7,258 nucleotides of DNA from Lachnospiraceae bacterium. Lineage in GTDB: Bacteria > Bacillota > Clostridia > Lachnospirales > Lachnospiraceae. The translations under genes and the position numbers were made by a program. The DNA lies in contig JAFOCX010000201.1 in NCBI GenBank assembly GCA_017380975.1, positions 1 to 7,258 of the forward strand. Reading direction: 5' to 3'. Below are positions 1 through 6,543 of this stretch, piece by piece (positions within the stretch are counted from its first letter, which is position 1; each line of letters starts with the position of its first letter). A model generated the notes under the pieces. That model worked only from the letters and a program-made list of their open reading frames with translations, was not told where the DNA came from and did not search any database.

Positions 1-1
1 C

Positions 2-526
2 GGTAATTTTAAGGGTCTTATTCTAATGGCCGGATCCCCACGTAAACTGGAAGATATCATGATCGAACAATTAGAAGAACATGTCCAGTCCGGTAAAGGG
101 TTCATGCGGTGGATCGCCAAAAAACAATTAAGCAAAATTGTGCCTATGTTTGATGGATTGTATCAGCGTTCCAATGATGAAACAAAGAAAATAAAAATTG
201 GAAATGGTGTGACTTTGTACTACTTTAAAGAAATGGGTGAACATGACAATTCAGATTATCTTGCTTCGCTCAATAAACCGATTTTGATCATGCAGGGTGA
301 GAACGATGCTCAGGTAAAGGTTGATAAAGATTTCTCTGCTTATCAAATGCTTCTAAAGAATAAAACAAATGTTACATTCCGATTATATGAGAATCTGAAT
401 CATGCTTTTGTCCCGTCTGTATACAGAGACATCTCTAAGATTATGAAGGAGTACAACATTGAACAACACATTGGTGAAGAAGTTATTTCAGATATCGCCA
501 ATTGGATCATGAACATTTCCAACTAA
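2..526 (+). CDS. Alpha/beta-fold hydrolase, C-terminal part (5' end outside window)
   Basis: The reading frame is open from base 2, and the residues before the first ATG at 26 (GNFKGLIL) run straight into MAGSPRKLED. That ATG is therefore internal and the gene begins upstream of the window. The visible part matches the second half of an alpha/beta hydrolase. A strand ending KPILIMQGENDAQV carries the likely acid of the triad (Asp of GEND, codon 305-307), and YENLNHAF carries the likely catalytic His (codon 401-403). The nucleophile Ser would lie upstream and cannot be checked. The segment between (about 45-235) is a helical lid or cap rich in Lys and Glu. The substrate is unknown; esterase or acyl-peptidase-like relatives are common. 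No membrane segment is visible in this part. It is the only plus-strand gene, looks more AT-rich than the minus-strand cluster, and converges on the M28 peptidase gene. Confidence 0.8.
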   Translation, partial: GNFKGLILMAGSPRKLEDIMIEQLEEHVQSGKGFMRWIAKKQLSKIVPMFDGLYQRSNDETKKIKIGNGVTLYYFKEMGEHDNSDYLASLNKPILIMQGENDAQVKVDKDFSAYQMLLKNKTNVTFRLYENLNHAFVPSVYRDISKIMKEYNIEQHIGEEVISDIANWIMNISN

Positions 527-544
527 ATTTCAGTTGAAATAATT

Positions 545-584
545 ACGAGCAGATACCCTTTACCGGGCATCTGCTCGTTCTCTT
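545..584. terminator. Bidirectional rho-independent terminator between convergent genes
   Basis: Arms 545-558 and 565-578 form a 14-bp stem around a 6-nt loop. The only imperfection is an A:C mismatch on the plus strand, which becomes a G:U pair on the minus strand. Plus-strand transcripts meet TTCTCTTTT after the stem; minus-strand transcripts meet a weaker AATTATTTC. The stem starts 18 nt after the hydrolase stop and lies 6 nt beyond the M28 peptidase stop, so it can end both genes. A short palindrome (ATTTCA-GT-TGAAAT, 527-540) sits beside it. Confidence 0.85.
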
Positions 585-1823
585 TTATCTATTGAAATAT
601 TTGTCCAGTTCTTTCATAAACTGCTCCGGGATTGCTCTCGGGAATGGCATCACTGCAATGTTTCCAAGACTCTCAGCAATCTTTCCGAGAAGTTTTGCAC
701 TGCGCTCCAAGGACCACGGAGAAATGTAATCTACGATATCATGGCGTGTGTGCATACCAAAACCGTCACGGTTTAATGTCATCGCCGGTACACCATTCCA
801 CGCAAATGTGTTGGAATCGCTGCCCCAGATCGCATTTCTTGTCACCATACCGATACCGATCTCATGGGCCATATACTCGATCATATGACAGATCGCCGGA
901 TCACCTGTGACACCGATCACGGTACCGCCCACTAACTGACCTGCCAGATCCACATTCATATTGAACTGATGGTTCTTTAACTCATCTTTATGAACTTCTG
1001 TGTAGTTGCGGCTTCCGAGAAGTCCCTTCTCTTCTGCTCCGAACCAAACAAATTCCATGCTTCTGCGCGGATTGTGTGCTTTGAAATAACGGCAGAGCTC
1101 CATAATGATCGCACATGCTGCCATATTGTCGTATGCACCCGGTCCCTGCGGAACGGTGTCAAAATGTGCTGTCAGTGTAAGAACCTCTTCCGGAATCTCT
1201 GTACCTTCGATTCTGGCAATCACATTGCGGGATGTTGCCTTACCAAGTTCAGATTTTAAAGTCAGGCGTGCGCGAGTTGCTCCTCCATCTACGATTTCCA
1301 TCGCGTCTTTATGATGTAAAACAACACCCTGGATCGGTGTTGCTTCCATCTTCGGAACCGCACGTGTGTACAATAAGGTATCGTCACCCTCATCGATCGG
1401 AGTGCCTGTCAGAGTCACAAACGCAACTGCACCTGCAGCTACCAGTTTCTGATACATATCTCCGTTCATCGGATTGTTTACCATAACGATCTTTCCTTTA
1501 GCAAAAGAAAGGTTGATGGCATCACCATTTTCCGCATATAAGAACGGAGCTTCAATACCGCTTTCCGGTGTGCTTCCGCAGCGTCCGTATCCCGCCACCT
1601 TATATGTCTTTACAAACGGTTCTGTTACCGTGAATTCCGCTTCCAGGATCTTCCATGTATCAAATTCGAATTCTTCCTGACGGCTCTCTACACCAAAACT
1701 TCTCAGTTCCTCCTGAATTGCAAGCGCAGCTTTTAATTCCCCCTCTGTACCTGCTTCGCGGATATAGGTGAACTGTTTCATAAATTCTAACTGGCGTTTT
1801 CCGCAAATTTCGTTTAAGATCAT
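585..1823 (-). CDS. M28-family zinc metallopeptidase (aminopeptidase-like), PA-type insert
   Basis: This is a predicted two-zinc exopeptidase of family M28, 412 aa from the chosen start. The metal-site signatures appear in family order: AHFDTV (His220, with Asp222 beside it), GAYDNMA (Asp232, bridging), GAEEKGLLGS (Glu264 catalytic base and Glu265 ligand), NVDLAG (Asp292) and GMHTRHD (His358). GSDSNTF resembles the SDHxPF segment of the family. Between the N-terminal helices and the catalytic part, about residues 75-195, is a protease-associated (PA)-like insert with KIVMVNN and KLVAAGAVAFVTLTG. No signal peptide or membrane segment is seen, so it is probably cytoplasmic. An ATG nine codons upstream (1848-1850) is in frame. 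I prefer 1821-1823 because a strong GGGGGAGAGG ribosome binding site sits just before it, and because the likely transcript start falls almost on the upstream ATG. Peptide substrate is not predictable. Confidence 0.9.
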   Translation of the reverse strand: MILNEICGKRQLEFMKQFTYIREAGTEGELKAALAIQEELRSFGVESRQEEFEFDTWKILEAEFTVTEPFVKTYKVAGYGRCGSTPESGIEAPFLYAENGDAINLSFAKGKIVMVNNPMNGDMYQKLVAAGAVAFVTLTGTPIDEGDDTLLYTRAVPKMEATPIQGVVLHHKDAMEIVDGGATRARLTLKSELGKATSRNVIARIEGTEIPEEVLTLTAHFDTVPQGPGAYDNMAACAIIMELCRYFKAHNPRRSMEFVWFGAEEKGLLGSRNYTEVHKDELKNHQFNMNVDLAGQLVGGTVIGVTGDPAICHMIEYMAHEIGIGMVTRNAIWGSDSNTFAWNGVPAMTLNRDGFGMHTRHDIVDYISPWSLERSAKLLGKIAESLGNIAVMPFPRAIPEQFMKELDKYFNR

Positions 1824-1826
1824 TGT

Positions 1827-1836
1827 CCTCTCCCCC
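1827..1836 (-). promoter_or_regulatory. Ribosome binding site that decides the M28 peptidase start
   Basis: On the minus strand GGGGGAGAGG lies 3 nt before the ATG at 1821-1823 (the GGGGGAG part is 6 nt away). The competing in-frame ATG at 1848-1850 has only a weak AAGAAG ahead of it and lies about 5 nt from the predicted transcription start. The site therefore supports the shorter protein. Confidence 0.75.
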
Positions 1837-1861
1837 TTGTTTGTCTGCATTGTCTTCTTTT

Positions 1862-1889
1862 ATTATACTTCTTTTCCATAAAAAAGCAA
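1862..1889 (-). promoter_or_regulatory. Candidate sigma-A-type promoter for the M28 peptidase
   Basis: On the minus strand a perfect TATAAT (1862-1867) is preceded, after a 16-nt spacer, by TTGCTT (1884-1889), which matches only three of six bases of the TTGACA consensus. Transcription would start near 1855 and give a leader of about 32 nt to the ATG at 1823. The -35 element lies in the T-tract of the terminator of the upstream dehydrogenase gene, so the two signals overlap. The -10 call is good; the -35 is weak. Confidence 0.55.
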
Positions 1890-1915
1890 GGCGGCTCCGG
1901 AAAACCGGAACCGCC
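1877..1915 (-). terminator. Rho-independent terminator of the 2-hydroxyacid dehydrogenase gene
   Basis: On the minus strand GGCGGTTCCGG (1905-1915) pairs with CCGGAGCCGCC (1890-1900) around a TTTT loop. This gives an 11-bp GC-rich stem with one G:U pair, followed by TTGCTTTTTTAT. It begins 16 nt after the dehydrogenase stop codon. It is the clearest one-directional terminator in the window and isolates the M28 peptidase gene as its own transcription unit. Confidence 0.93.
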
Positions 1916-1931
1916 AATTATGTACTAAAAA

Positions 1932-2876
1932 TTAGAGACCCATAACCTCTTTTACTTTGCCGATGATGTGGATACCGATATCTCTAGCAGCATCTACAGT
2001 CTGTGCACCGATGTGCGGGGAAACGATGAAGTTATCGCAATCGAACAGCGGGCTTGCAAATGTGTCATCACCTGTAAGACCGTCGCCTGCAAGCTCGTTC
2101 TCCATAACGTCTGTAGCGTAACCGCCGATTGTACCAGCAACAAGTGCCTCGTACATATCTTTCTCGTTAACGATACCGCCACGGCTCATGTTAAGAACTA
2201 CAGCGTCATTCTTCATGCCAGCGAGGGACTCTTTGTTGAAGAGATCCTTTGTCTCTGGTGTTAACGGAAGGTGAATGGAGATGAAGTCGGAAACCTGAAG
2301 AAGCTCCGGAATAGATACGCTTGTTGCGCACTGCTCGCCGAATACATGTGCCGGAAGGTACGGATCGTAAGCAACGATTGTCATACCGAATGCACGTGCA
2401 AGCTCACCTACACGCTGACCGATACGGCCAAAGCCCATAACGCCGAGAGTTTTGCCTCTTAACTCGCGACCGTTGAATTTATATTTGTCCCACTCGTGTT
2501 TCACTTTAACATCGTAGTTAGCTGTGAAAGTTCCACGGGAGATGTCGAGCATTTTGGAGATTGTAAGCTCTGCAACTGCGTTAGCGTTTAAGCCCGGTGC
2601 GTTGAAAACCTGGATTCCTTTGGATTTTGCATATTCCATATCGATGTGGTTAAGACCAACGGAACATACACCGATCATCTTTAAGTTCTTAGCTGCGTCG
2701 ATGATCTCCTGATCAATCTTCGGGTCAACACGCATGATTAATACGTCAACATCTGCGATGTCAGCAATAACCTGTGCTTTTGTGGACGGAAGGTTGTCAG
2801 CTGTCTTTACTTCCATGTACTTGCTGAGTTCCTCAGCGATGCCTGCATAAACTTTGTCAATAATAAGACACTTCAT
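1932..2876 (-). CDS. NAD-dependent D-isomer 2-hydroxyacid dehydrogenase (phosphoglycerate dehydrogenase-like)
   Basis: The enzyme should interconvert a D-2-hydroxyacid and its 2-keto acid with NAD(H). The N-terminal substrate domain (about 1-98) ends in NAPGLNANAVAE. The Rossmann domain (about 99-285) has GFGRIG at 148-153, and Asp171 (AYDPY), placed where an acidic residue selects NAD over NADP. The catalytic set is visible: Arg232 in NMSRGG, Glu261 in DVMENEL and His288 in SPHIGA. At 314 aa it lacks a C-terminal ACT domain, so it is the short form. 3-phosphoglycerate, D-lactate and other 2-keto acids are all possible; no serC or other serine gene is next to it, so I assign no symbol. AGGAG lies 10 nt before the ATG. 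It has its own promoter and terminator and is probably monocistronic. Confidence 0.92.
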   Translation of the reverse strand: MKCLIIDKVYAGIAEELSKYMEVKTADNLPSTKAQVIADIADVDVLIMRVDPKIDQEIIDAAKNLKMIGVCSVGLNHIDMEYAKSKGIQVFNAPGLNANAVAELTISKMLDISRGTFTANYDVKVKHEWDKYKFNGRELRGKTLGVMGFGRIGQRVGELARAFGMTIVAYDPYLPAHVFGEQCATSVSIPELLQVSDFISIHLPLTPETKDLFNKESLAGMKNDAVVLNMSRGGIVNEKDMYEALVAGTIGGYATDVMENELAGDGLTGDDTFASPLFDCDNFIVSPHIGAQTVDAARDIGIHIIGKVKEVMGL

Positions 2877-2895
2877 ATTAATAGTTCTCCTTTCG

Positions 2896-2932
2896 GGATT
2901 TTCTCTTCCTAGTCGTTGTTACGACAAAATCC
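2896..2932 (-). promoter_or_regulatory. Structured 5' leader hairpin of the dehydrogenase mRNA
   Basis: On the minus strand GGATTTT (2926-2932) pairs perfectly with AAAATCC (2896-2902). Immediately inside, GTCGT (2921-2925) pairs with ACGAC (2912-2916) around an AACA loop. The result is 12 stacked base pairs with a 9-nt purine-rich bulge (TAGGAAGAG, 2903-2911) on the 3' side. The ribosome binding site (2887-2891) follows 4 nt later. No T-tract follows, so this is not a terminator. It could affect translation or mRNA stability. I do not recognise it as a known riboswitch class. Confidence 0.5.
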
Positions 2933-2951
2933 TATGATATCATTCTTTACT

Positions 2952-2980
2952 ATTCTACCGAAAAAAAGTGGTTCTGTAAA
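2952..2980 (-). promoter_or_regulatory. Sigma-A-type promoter for the 2-hydroxyacid dehydrogenase
   Basis: On the minus strand TTTACA (2975-2980, five of six to consensus) is followed by a 17-nt spacer and TAGAAT (2952-2957, five of six). Transcription would start near 2945, giving a leader of about 69 nt. A 10-bp palindrome, ATGATATCAT (2934-2943), lies at the predicted start and could be an operator, though it is short and AT-rich. The promoter lies between the arms of the inverted repeat that follows purD. Confidence 0.7.
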
Positions 2981-3006
2981 GCCTTTTAGTCGAAAAACTT
3001 TTTTTC
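2960..3006 (-). terminator. Weak candidate terminator or inverted repeat after purD
   Basis: GAAAAAAAGT (minus strand, 2997-3006) and ACTTTTTTTC (2960-2969) are perfect 10-bp complements separated by 27 nt. The first arm starts directly after the purD stop codon. The second arm supplies a seven-T run. Inside, a minor A/T-rich stem with G:U pairs can form (AAGTTTTT with AAAGGCTT). There is no GC-rich stem, so termination may be inefficient and some purD transcripts may read into the dehydrogenase gene. Confidence 0.4.
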
Positions 3007-4284
3007 TTAAGCCTCATCAATTGCCTTGCCGATATCTGTTCTCATGTATTTATTTTCGAATTTTACCCACTCTGTTGCTTTGTAAGCATTTGCTCTTGCT
3101 TCTTTCAGAGTAGCACCATTGGCTGTTACACCGAGAACACGGCCGCCGTTTGTAATGAACTGACCGTTCTCATTGAACTTTGTGCCGGAATGGAATACAT
3201 AGTATCCTTCATTATTCTCAAACTTCTCGAGACCCTCGATCACAAAACCCTTCTGGTATGCAAGCGGATAACCGTCAGAAGCAAGGATAACACAAACTGT
3301 TGCACGGTCATTGTCGAATTTCAGATCAACTTCATCAAGTTTTCCGTCGATACATGCCTCGAATACATCGATGATATCGTTTTCCAGTCTCGGAAGTACA
3401 ACCTGAGCCTCCGGATCACCGAATCTTGCATTGTACTCTAATACCTTCGGTCCGTCCGGTGTCAGCATAAGGCCGAAGAAGATAATACCAGTGAACGGTC
3501 TTCCTTCTGCTTTCATCGCATCTACTGTCGGCTGATATACATACTTCCGGCAGAATGCGTCTACTTCTTCTGTGTAGAACGGGCTCGGGGAGAAGTTGCC
3601 CATACCGCCTGTGTTGAGACCCTGATCGCCGTCTTTTGCACGTTTGTGATCCTGCGCAGAGCTCATGATCTTGATCGTATTTCCGTCTACAAAGGAAAGT
3701 ACGGAAACCTCACGGCCTGTCATGAATTCCTCGATAACGATCTCGCTGCCTGCAGCGCCGAATTTACCGTCAGCCATCATCTCTTTAACTGCCTCTTCTG
3801 CCTCTTCTTTTGTCTGGCAGATGATAACGCCTTTACCAAGAGCGAGACCGGATGCTTTTACAACGATCGGCATTTTTGCTGTCTGTAAATACTCAAGAGC
3901 TTTCTCCATATCTGTGAAGTTCTCATAAGCTGCTGTCGGGATATTGTATTTCTTCATTAAATCTTTGGAGAATGCTTTGGAACCTTCCAGGATCGCTGCA
4001 TTTTTTCTCGGACCGAATACACGAAGACCTTCTGCCTCGAAAACATCAACGATACCGCCAACAAGCGGATCGTCCATACCGATGATGGTAAGATCGATCT
4101 CTTTTTCTTTTGCAAATGCAACTAATTTGTCGAATTCCATTGCACCGATGGAAACACACTCTGCCACCTGGGAAATACCTGCGTTGCCCGGTGCACAGTA
4201 GATCTTCTCAACTTTTTTGCTCTGTGCGACTTTCCATGCGATCGCATGCTCTCTGCCGCCGCTTCCTACGATTAATACTTTCAT
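3007..4284 (-). CDS. purD: Phosphoribosylamine-glycine ligase (GAR synthetase)
   Basis: PurD joins glycine to 5-phosphoribosylamine using ATP, the second step of de novo purine synthesis, in the cytoplasm. The 425-aa length is normal for a single-domain bacterial PurD. The N-terminal domain opens with VLIVGSGGREHAIAWK (3-18). The ATP-grasp part shows PIVVKASGLALGKGV (139-153), EEFMTGREVSVLSFVDG (185-201), the QDHKRAKDGDQGLNTGGMG stretch (211-229) and EYNARFGDPEAQ (283-294), which carries the metal-binding acidic and Asn residues. The C-terminal domain (about 325-425) includes HSGTK and GGRVLGVTA. All key segments are intact. GGAGG lies 6 nt before the ATG. It is last in the pur cluster, 56 nt after purN, with a hairpin in between. 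Confidence 0.98.
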   Translation of the reverse strand: MKVLIVGSGGREHAIAWKVAQSKKVEKIYCAPGNAGISQVAECVSIGAMEFDKLVAFAKEKEIDLTIIGMDDPLVGGIVDVFEAEGLRVFGPRKNAAILEGSKAFSKDLMKKYNIPTAAYENFTDMEKALEYLQTAKMPIVVKASGLALGKGVIICQTKEEAEEAVKEMMADGKFGAAGSEIVIEEFMTGREVSVLSFVDGNTIKIMSSAQDHKRAKDGDQGLNTGGMGNFSPSPFYTEEVDAFCRKYVYQPTVDAMKAEGRPFTGIIFFGLMLTPDGPKVLEYNARFGDPEAQVVLPRLENDIIDVFEACIDGKLDEVDLKFDNDRATVCVILASDGYPLAYQKGFVIEGLEKFENNEGYYVFHSGTKFNENGQFITNGGRVLGVTANGATLKEARANAYKATEWVKFENKYMRTDIGKAIDEA

Positions 4285-4298
4285 GGTTTTCCTCCATC

Positions 4299-4327
4299 AA
4301 AAGCAGACCGGAATCTCACCGGCCTGC
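4299..4327 (-). terminator. Intercistronic hairpin between purN and purD (possible partial terminator)
   Basis: On the minus strand GCAGGCCGG (4319-4327) pairs with CCGGTCTGC (4303-4311), giving a 9-bp stem with one G:U pair and a 7-nt TGAGATT loop. Only four T residues (4299-4302) follow before the purD ribosome binding site at 4291-4295. The stem is strong but the T-tract is short. It may terminate a fraction of transcripts, protect the upstream mRNA's 3' end after processing, or simply insulate purD translation. Confidence 0.5.
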
Positions 4328-4340
4328 AAATATAATTTTA

Positions 4341-4934
4341 TTAAATTCTGCCGTTTGCGATCATGTCAATAGCCTGCGGAAGTAAGATCCATTCCGCCTG
4401 CTCCATGACACGTCTCTGAAGCACTTCCGGTGTATCTCCTGGTAATACTTCAACTGCTTTCTGTAGAATGATCGGACCGGAGTCCATTCCCTCATCCACA
4501 AAATGCACGGTTGCACCTGTCAGTTTTACACCGCGGGCAAGGGCAGCCTCGTGAACCTTTAATCCATAGTAACCAACGCCGCAGAAAGACGGGATCAGGG
4601 ACGGATGAATATTCACGATCTTATTTCTATATTTCGCGATCATGCTCTCCGGGATCTTTACAAGGAAACCTGCGAGAACGATCAGATCCAGATTATAGGA
4701 ATCGATCTTTGCAAGCAGTGCTTCGTTGAATTCATCGCGGGTTGCGAAGTCTTTCGGAGATACGCACTCCGCAGCTACATTGTGATTCTTTGCACGCTCT
4801 AATGCATATGCACCTGCATTGTTACTGATCACGACTTCAATCTTTGCATTGGTAATGGTTCCGTTGTCGACTGCATCCAGGATCGCCTGGAGATTTGTGC
4901 CTCCTCCGGATACCAGAACGCCAACTCTTAACAT
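4341..4934 (-). CDS. purN: Phosphoribosylglycinamide formyltransferase (GAR transformylase)
   Basis: PurN transfers a formyl group from 10-formyltetrahydrofolate to GAR, giving FGAR. The protein is 197 aa, typical for the folate-dependent enzyme. SGGGTNLQAI (9-18) forms the phosphate-binding loop for GAR. The catalytic triad is visible as Asn108 and His110 in VNIHPSLIPSF and Asp147 in VHFVDEGMDSGPI. LDLIVLAGF (82-90) is the conserved core strand. The start codon lies inside the end of purM: the two genes overlap by 7 bp (4928-4934), so translation is probably coupled. The only ribosome binding candidate is AAGGG inside purM, about 10 nt upstream. Formyl donation by folate rather than formate (PurT) implies a folate one-carbon supply. 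Confidence 0.98.
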   Translation of the reverse strand: MLRVGVLVSGGGTNLQAILDAVDNGTITNAKIEVVISNNAGAYALERAKNHNVAAECVSPKDFATRDEFNEALLAKIDSYNLDLIVLAGFLVKIPESMIAKYRNKIVNIHPSLIPSFCGVGYYGLKVHEAALARGVKLTGATVHFVDEGMDSGPIILQKAVEVLPGDTPEVLQRRVMEQAEWILLPQAIDMIANGRI

Positions 4935-5959
4935 AAAGTCACACCCTTTTCACCAGCTTTGATGGAACCAACAACGTACGGGATATCGCCTGCGGACTTC
5001 ATTGCTTCCATTGTCTTTTCAACATCTGCCGGATCAACAGCAACGATCATACCAAGACCCATGTTGAATGTGTTGTACATCATATCCTCAGCGATGTTTG
5101 CTCTTGTCTGCATCATCTTGAAGATAGCCGGTACCTCATAGCTGTCTTTCTTGATAATTGCGTGTGTATCATCTTTTAACATACGCGGAACGTTCTCCTG
5201 GAAGCCGCCGCCTGTGATATGGGAGCATGCATGGATACGAACGCCTGCGTTCTTCACTGCTTTTAATGCTTTAACATAGATTCTTGTCGGAGCTAATAAA
5301 GTCTCACCAAGAGTCTTGCCAAGTTCATCGTAATATGTATTTAAACCTTCTTTTGTCATCTCGTTTTCGAATACTTTACGAACGAGGGAGAAACCGTTGC
5401 TGTGTACACCGGAGGATGCCATACCGATCAGAACATCGCCGTCTTTTAACTCAGCGCCTGTGATCATATCCTTCTTATCACAAACACCTACAGAGAAGCC
5501 TGCAAGGTCGTAATCTTCTTCCGGCATAAGACCCGGATGCTCTGCTGTCTCGCCGCCGATCAGTGCACACTCAGACTGTAAGCAGCCTTCTGCAACACCC
5601 TTAACGATATCTGCGATCTTTTCCGGATAGTTTTTGCCACATGCAATATAGTCAAGGAAGAATAACGGCTCGCCGCCTGCACATGCGATATCGTTTACGC
5701 ACATAGCAACTGCATCGATACCGATTGTGTCGTGCTTATCCATAATAATGGAAAGTTTTACTTTTGTACCACAGCCGTCAGTACCGGATAACAGTACCGG
5801 CTCTTCCATCTCTTTGATCTTTGCAAGAGAGAATGCACCAGAGAAACCGCCGAGGCCGCCAAGAACCTCCGGACGCATAGTCTTCTTAACATGCTCTTTC
5901 ATTAATTCTACGGACTTATAACCAGCTTCAATATCAACTCCAGCTTTCTTGTAATCCAT
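4928..5959 (-). CDS. purM: Phosphoribosylformylglycinamidine cyclo-ligase (AIR synthetase)
   Basis: PurM closes the imidazole ring of FGAM with ATP to make AIR. The 343 aa match the family's usual length. Conserved segments appear in order: the N-terminal YKKAGVDI (3-10), GTDGCGTK (59-66), VAMCVNDIACAGGEPLFFLDY (84-104), the GGETAEHPG nucleotide and Mg region (135-143), ASSGVHSNGFSLVRK (181-195), HITGGGFQEN (247-256) and FNMGLGM (298-304). Together they mark the two alpha/beta domains of the PurM/PurL/SelD superfamily. AGGAGG lies 5 nt before the ATG, close to ideal. It follows purE by 36 nt with no terminator, so they should be co-transcribed, and its stop overlaps the purN start. Confidence 0.98.
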   Translation of the reverse strand: MDYKKAGVDIEAGYKSVELMKEHVKKTMRPEVLGGLGGFSGAFSLAKIKEMEEPVLLSGTDGCGTKVKLSIIMDKHDTIGIDAVAMCVNDIACAGGEPLFFLDYIACGKNYPEKIADIVKGVAEGCLQSECALIGGETAEHPGLMPEEDYDLAGFSVGVCDKKDMITGAELKDGDVLIGMASSGVHSNGFSLVRKVFENEMTKEGLNTYYDELGKTLGETLLAPTRIYVKALKAVKNAGVRIHACSHITGGGFQENVPRMLKDDTHAIIKKDSYEVPAIFKMMQTRANIAEDMMYNTFNMGLGMIVAVDPADVEKTMEAMKSAGDIPYVVGSIKAGEKGVTLC

Positions 5960-5995
5960 AATTTCCTCCTAATATGTAAGGTTTATTTTAAATAA

Positions 5996-6514
5996 TTATT
6001 TCTTCATGGAAGCAACATATTCTTTGTAACCGATGTTGTCAAGCTTGTCTGCTTTTGCAACAACTTCGTTCTTCATTGTCTCAGAATATGCTTTTAACTT
6101 TGCTAAAATCTCCGGCTCGGAAGTTGCAAGGATCTTCGCTGCCAGAATACCTGCGTTCTTACCGCCGTTGATCGCAACGGTTGCAACCGGAATACCGGAC
6201 GGCATCTGAACGATGGAATACAGAGAGTCTACTCCGCCCAGATCGGAAGTCTTCATCGGAATACCGATAACCGGCATCGGGAATAATGCTGCGCACATGC
6301 CCGGAAGATGAGCTGCCTTACCTGCGCCTGCGATAATTACTTTTACTCCTCTGTCTTCTGCTGTCTTTGCATACTCAAAGAAAATGTCCGGCTCTCTGTG
6401 TGCAGAGATGATTGTCATCTCATAATCGATGCCCATCTCCTCAAGAAAGTCAGCCGCCTGCGCCATGATCGGCAGATCGGAGTCACTGCCCATTACAATA
6501 CTAACTTTAGCCAT
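5996..6514 (-). CDS. purE: N5-carboxyaminoimidazole ribonucleotide mutase (class I PurE)
   Basis: PurE yields CAIR, the carboxylated AIR that PurC uses. The 172-aa protein has the full class I set: VSIVMGSDSDLP (4-15), SAHREPD with the likely catalytic His39 (37-43), AGAGKAAHLPGM (62-73), and the SIVQMPSGIPVATVAI segment (100-115) that distinguishes bacterial class I enzymes from the animal-type class II form. Class I PurE normally rearranges N5-CAIR made by PurK, which is not present in this window. AGGAG (minus strand, 6523-6527) is 8 nt before the ATG. It is the first gene of the pur cluster and is directly served by the promoter at 6599-6627. Confidence 0.97.
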   Translation of the reverse strand: MAKVSIVMGSDSDLPIMAQAADFLEEMGIDYEMTIISAHREPDIFFEYAKTAEDRGVKVIIAGAGKAAHLPGMCAALFPMPVIGIPMKTSDLGGVDSLYSIVQMPSGIPVATVAINGGKNAGILAAKILATSEPEILAKLKAYSETMKNEVVAKADKLDNIGYKEYVASMKK

Positions 6515-6543
6515 TGTGAACTCTCCTTTTAAATATAATGGTT

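Noticed and set aside
632..910. Plus-strand open frames over the M28 peptidase gene (also 990-1259, 1232-1486 and 1474-1680)
   Set aside because: They are antisense shadows of a well-supported peptidase gene, with no recognisable domain and a composition rich in Ser, Cys and His.
1660..1917. Minus-strand 85-aa frame overlapping the M28 peptidase start
   Set aside because: It runs through the terminator and promoter of that region in a different frame from the peptidase and has no ribosome binding site or family resemblance.
3665..3928. Plus-strand frames opposite purD (also 3646-3888, 3944-4201 and 4110-4385)
   Set aside because: They are antisense to an intact purD and show no motif; their openness reflects codon bias of the real gene.
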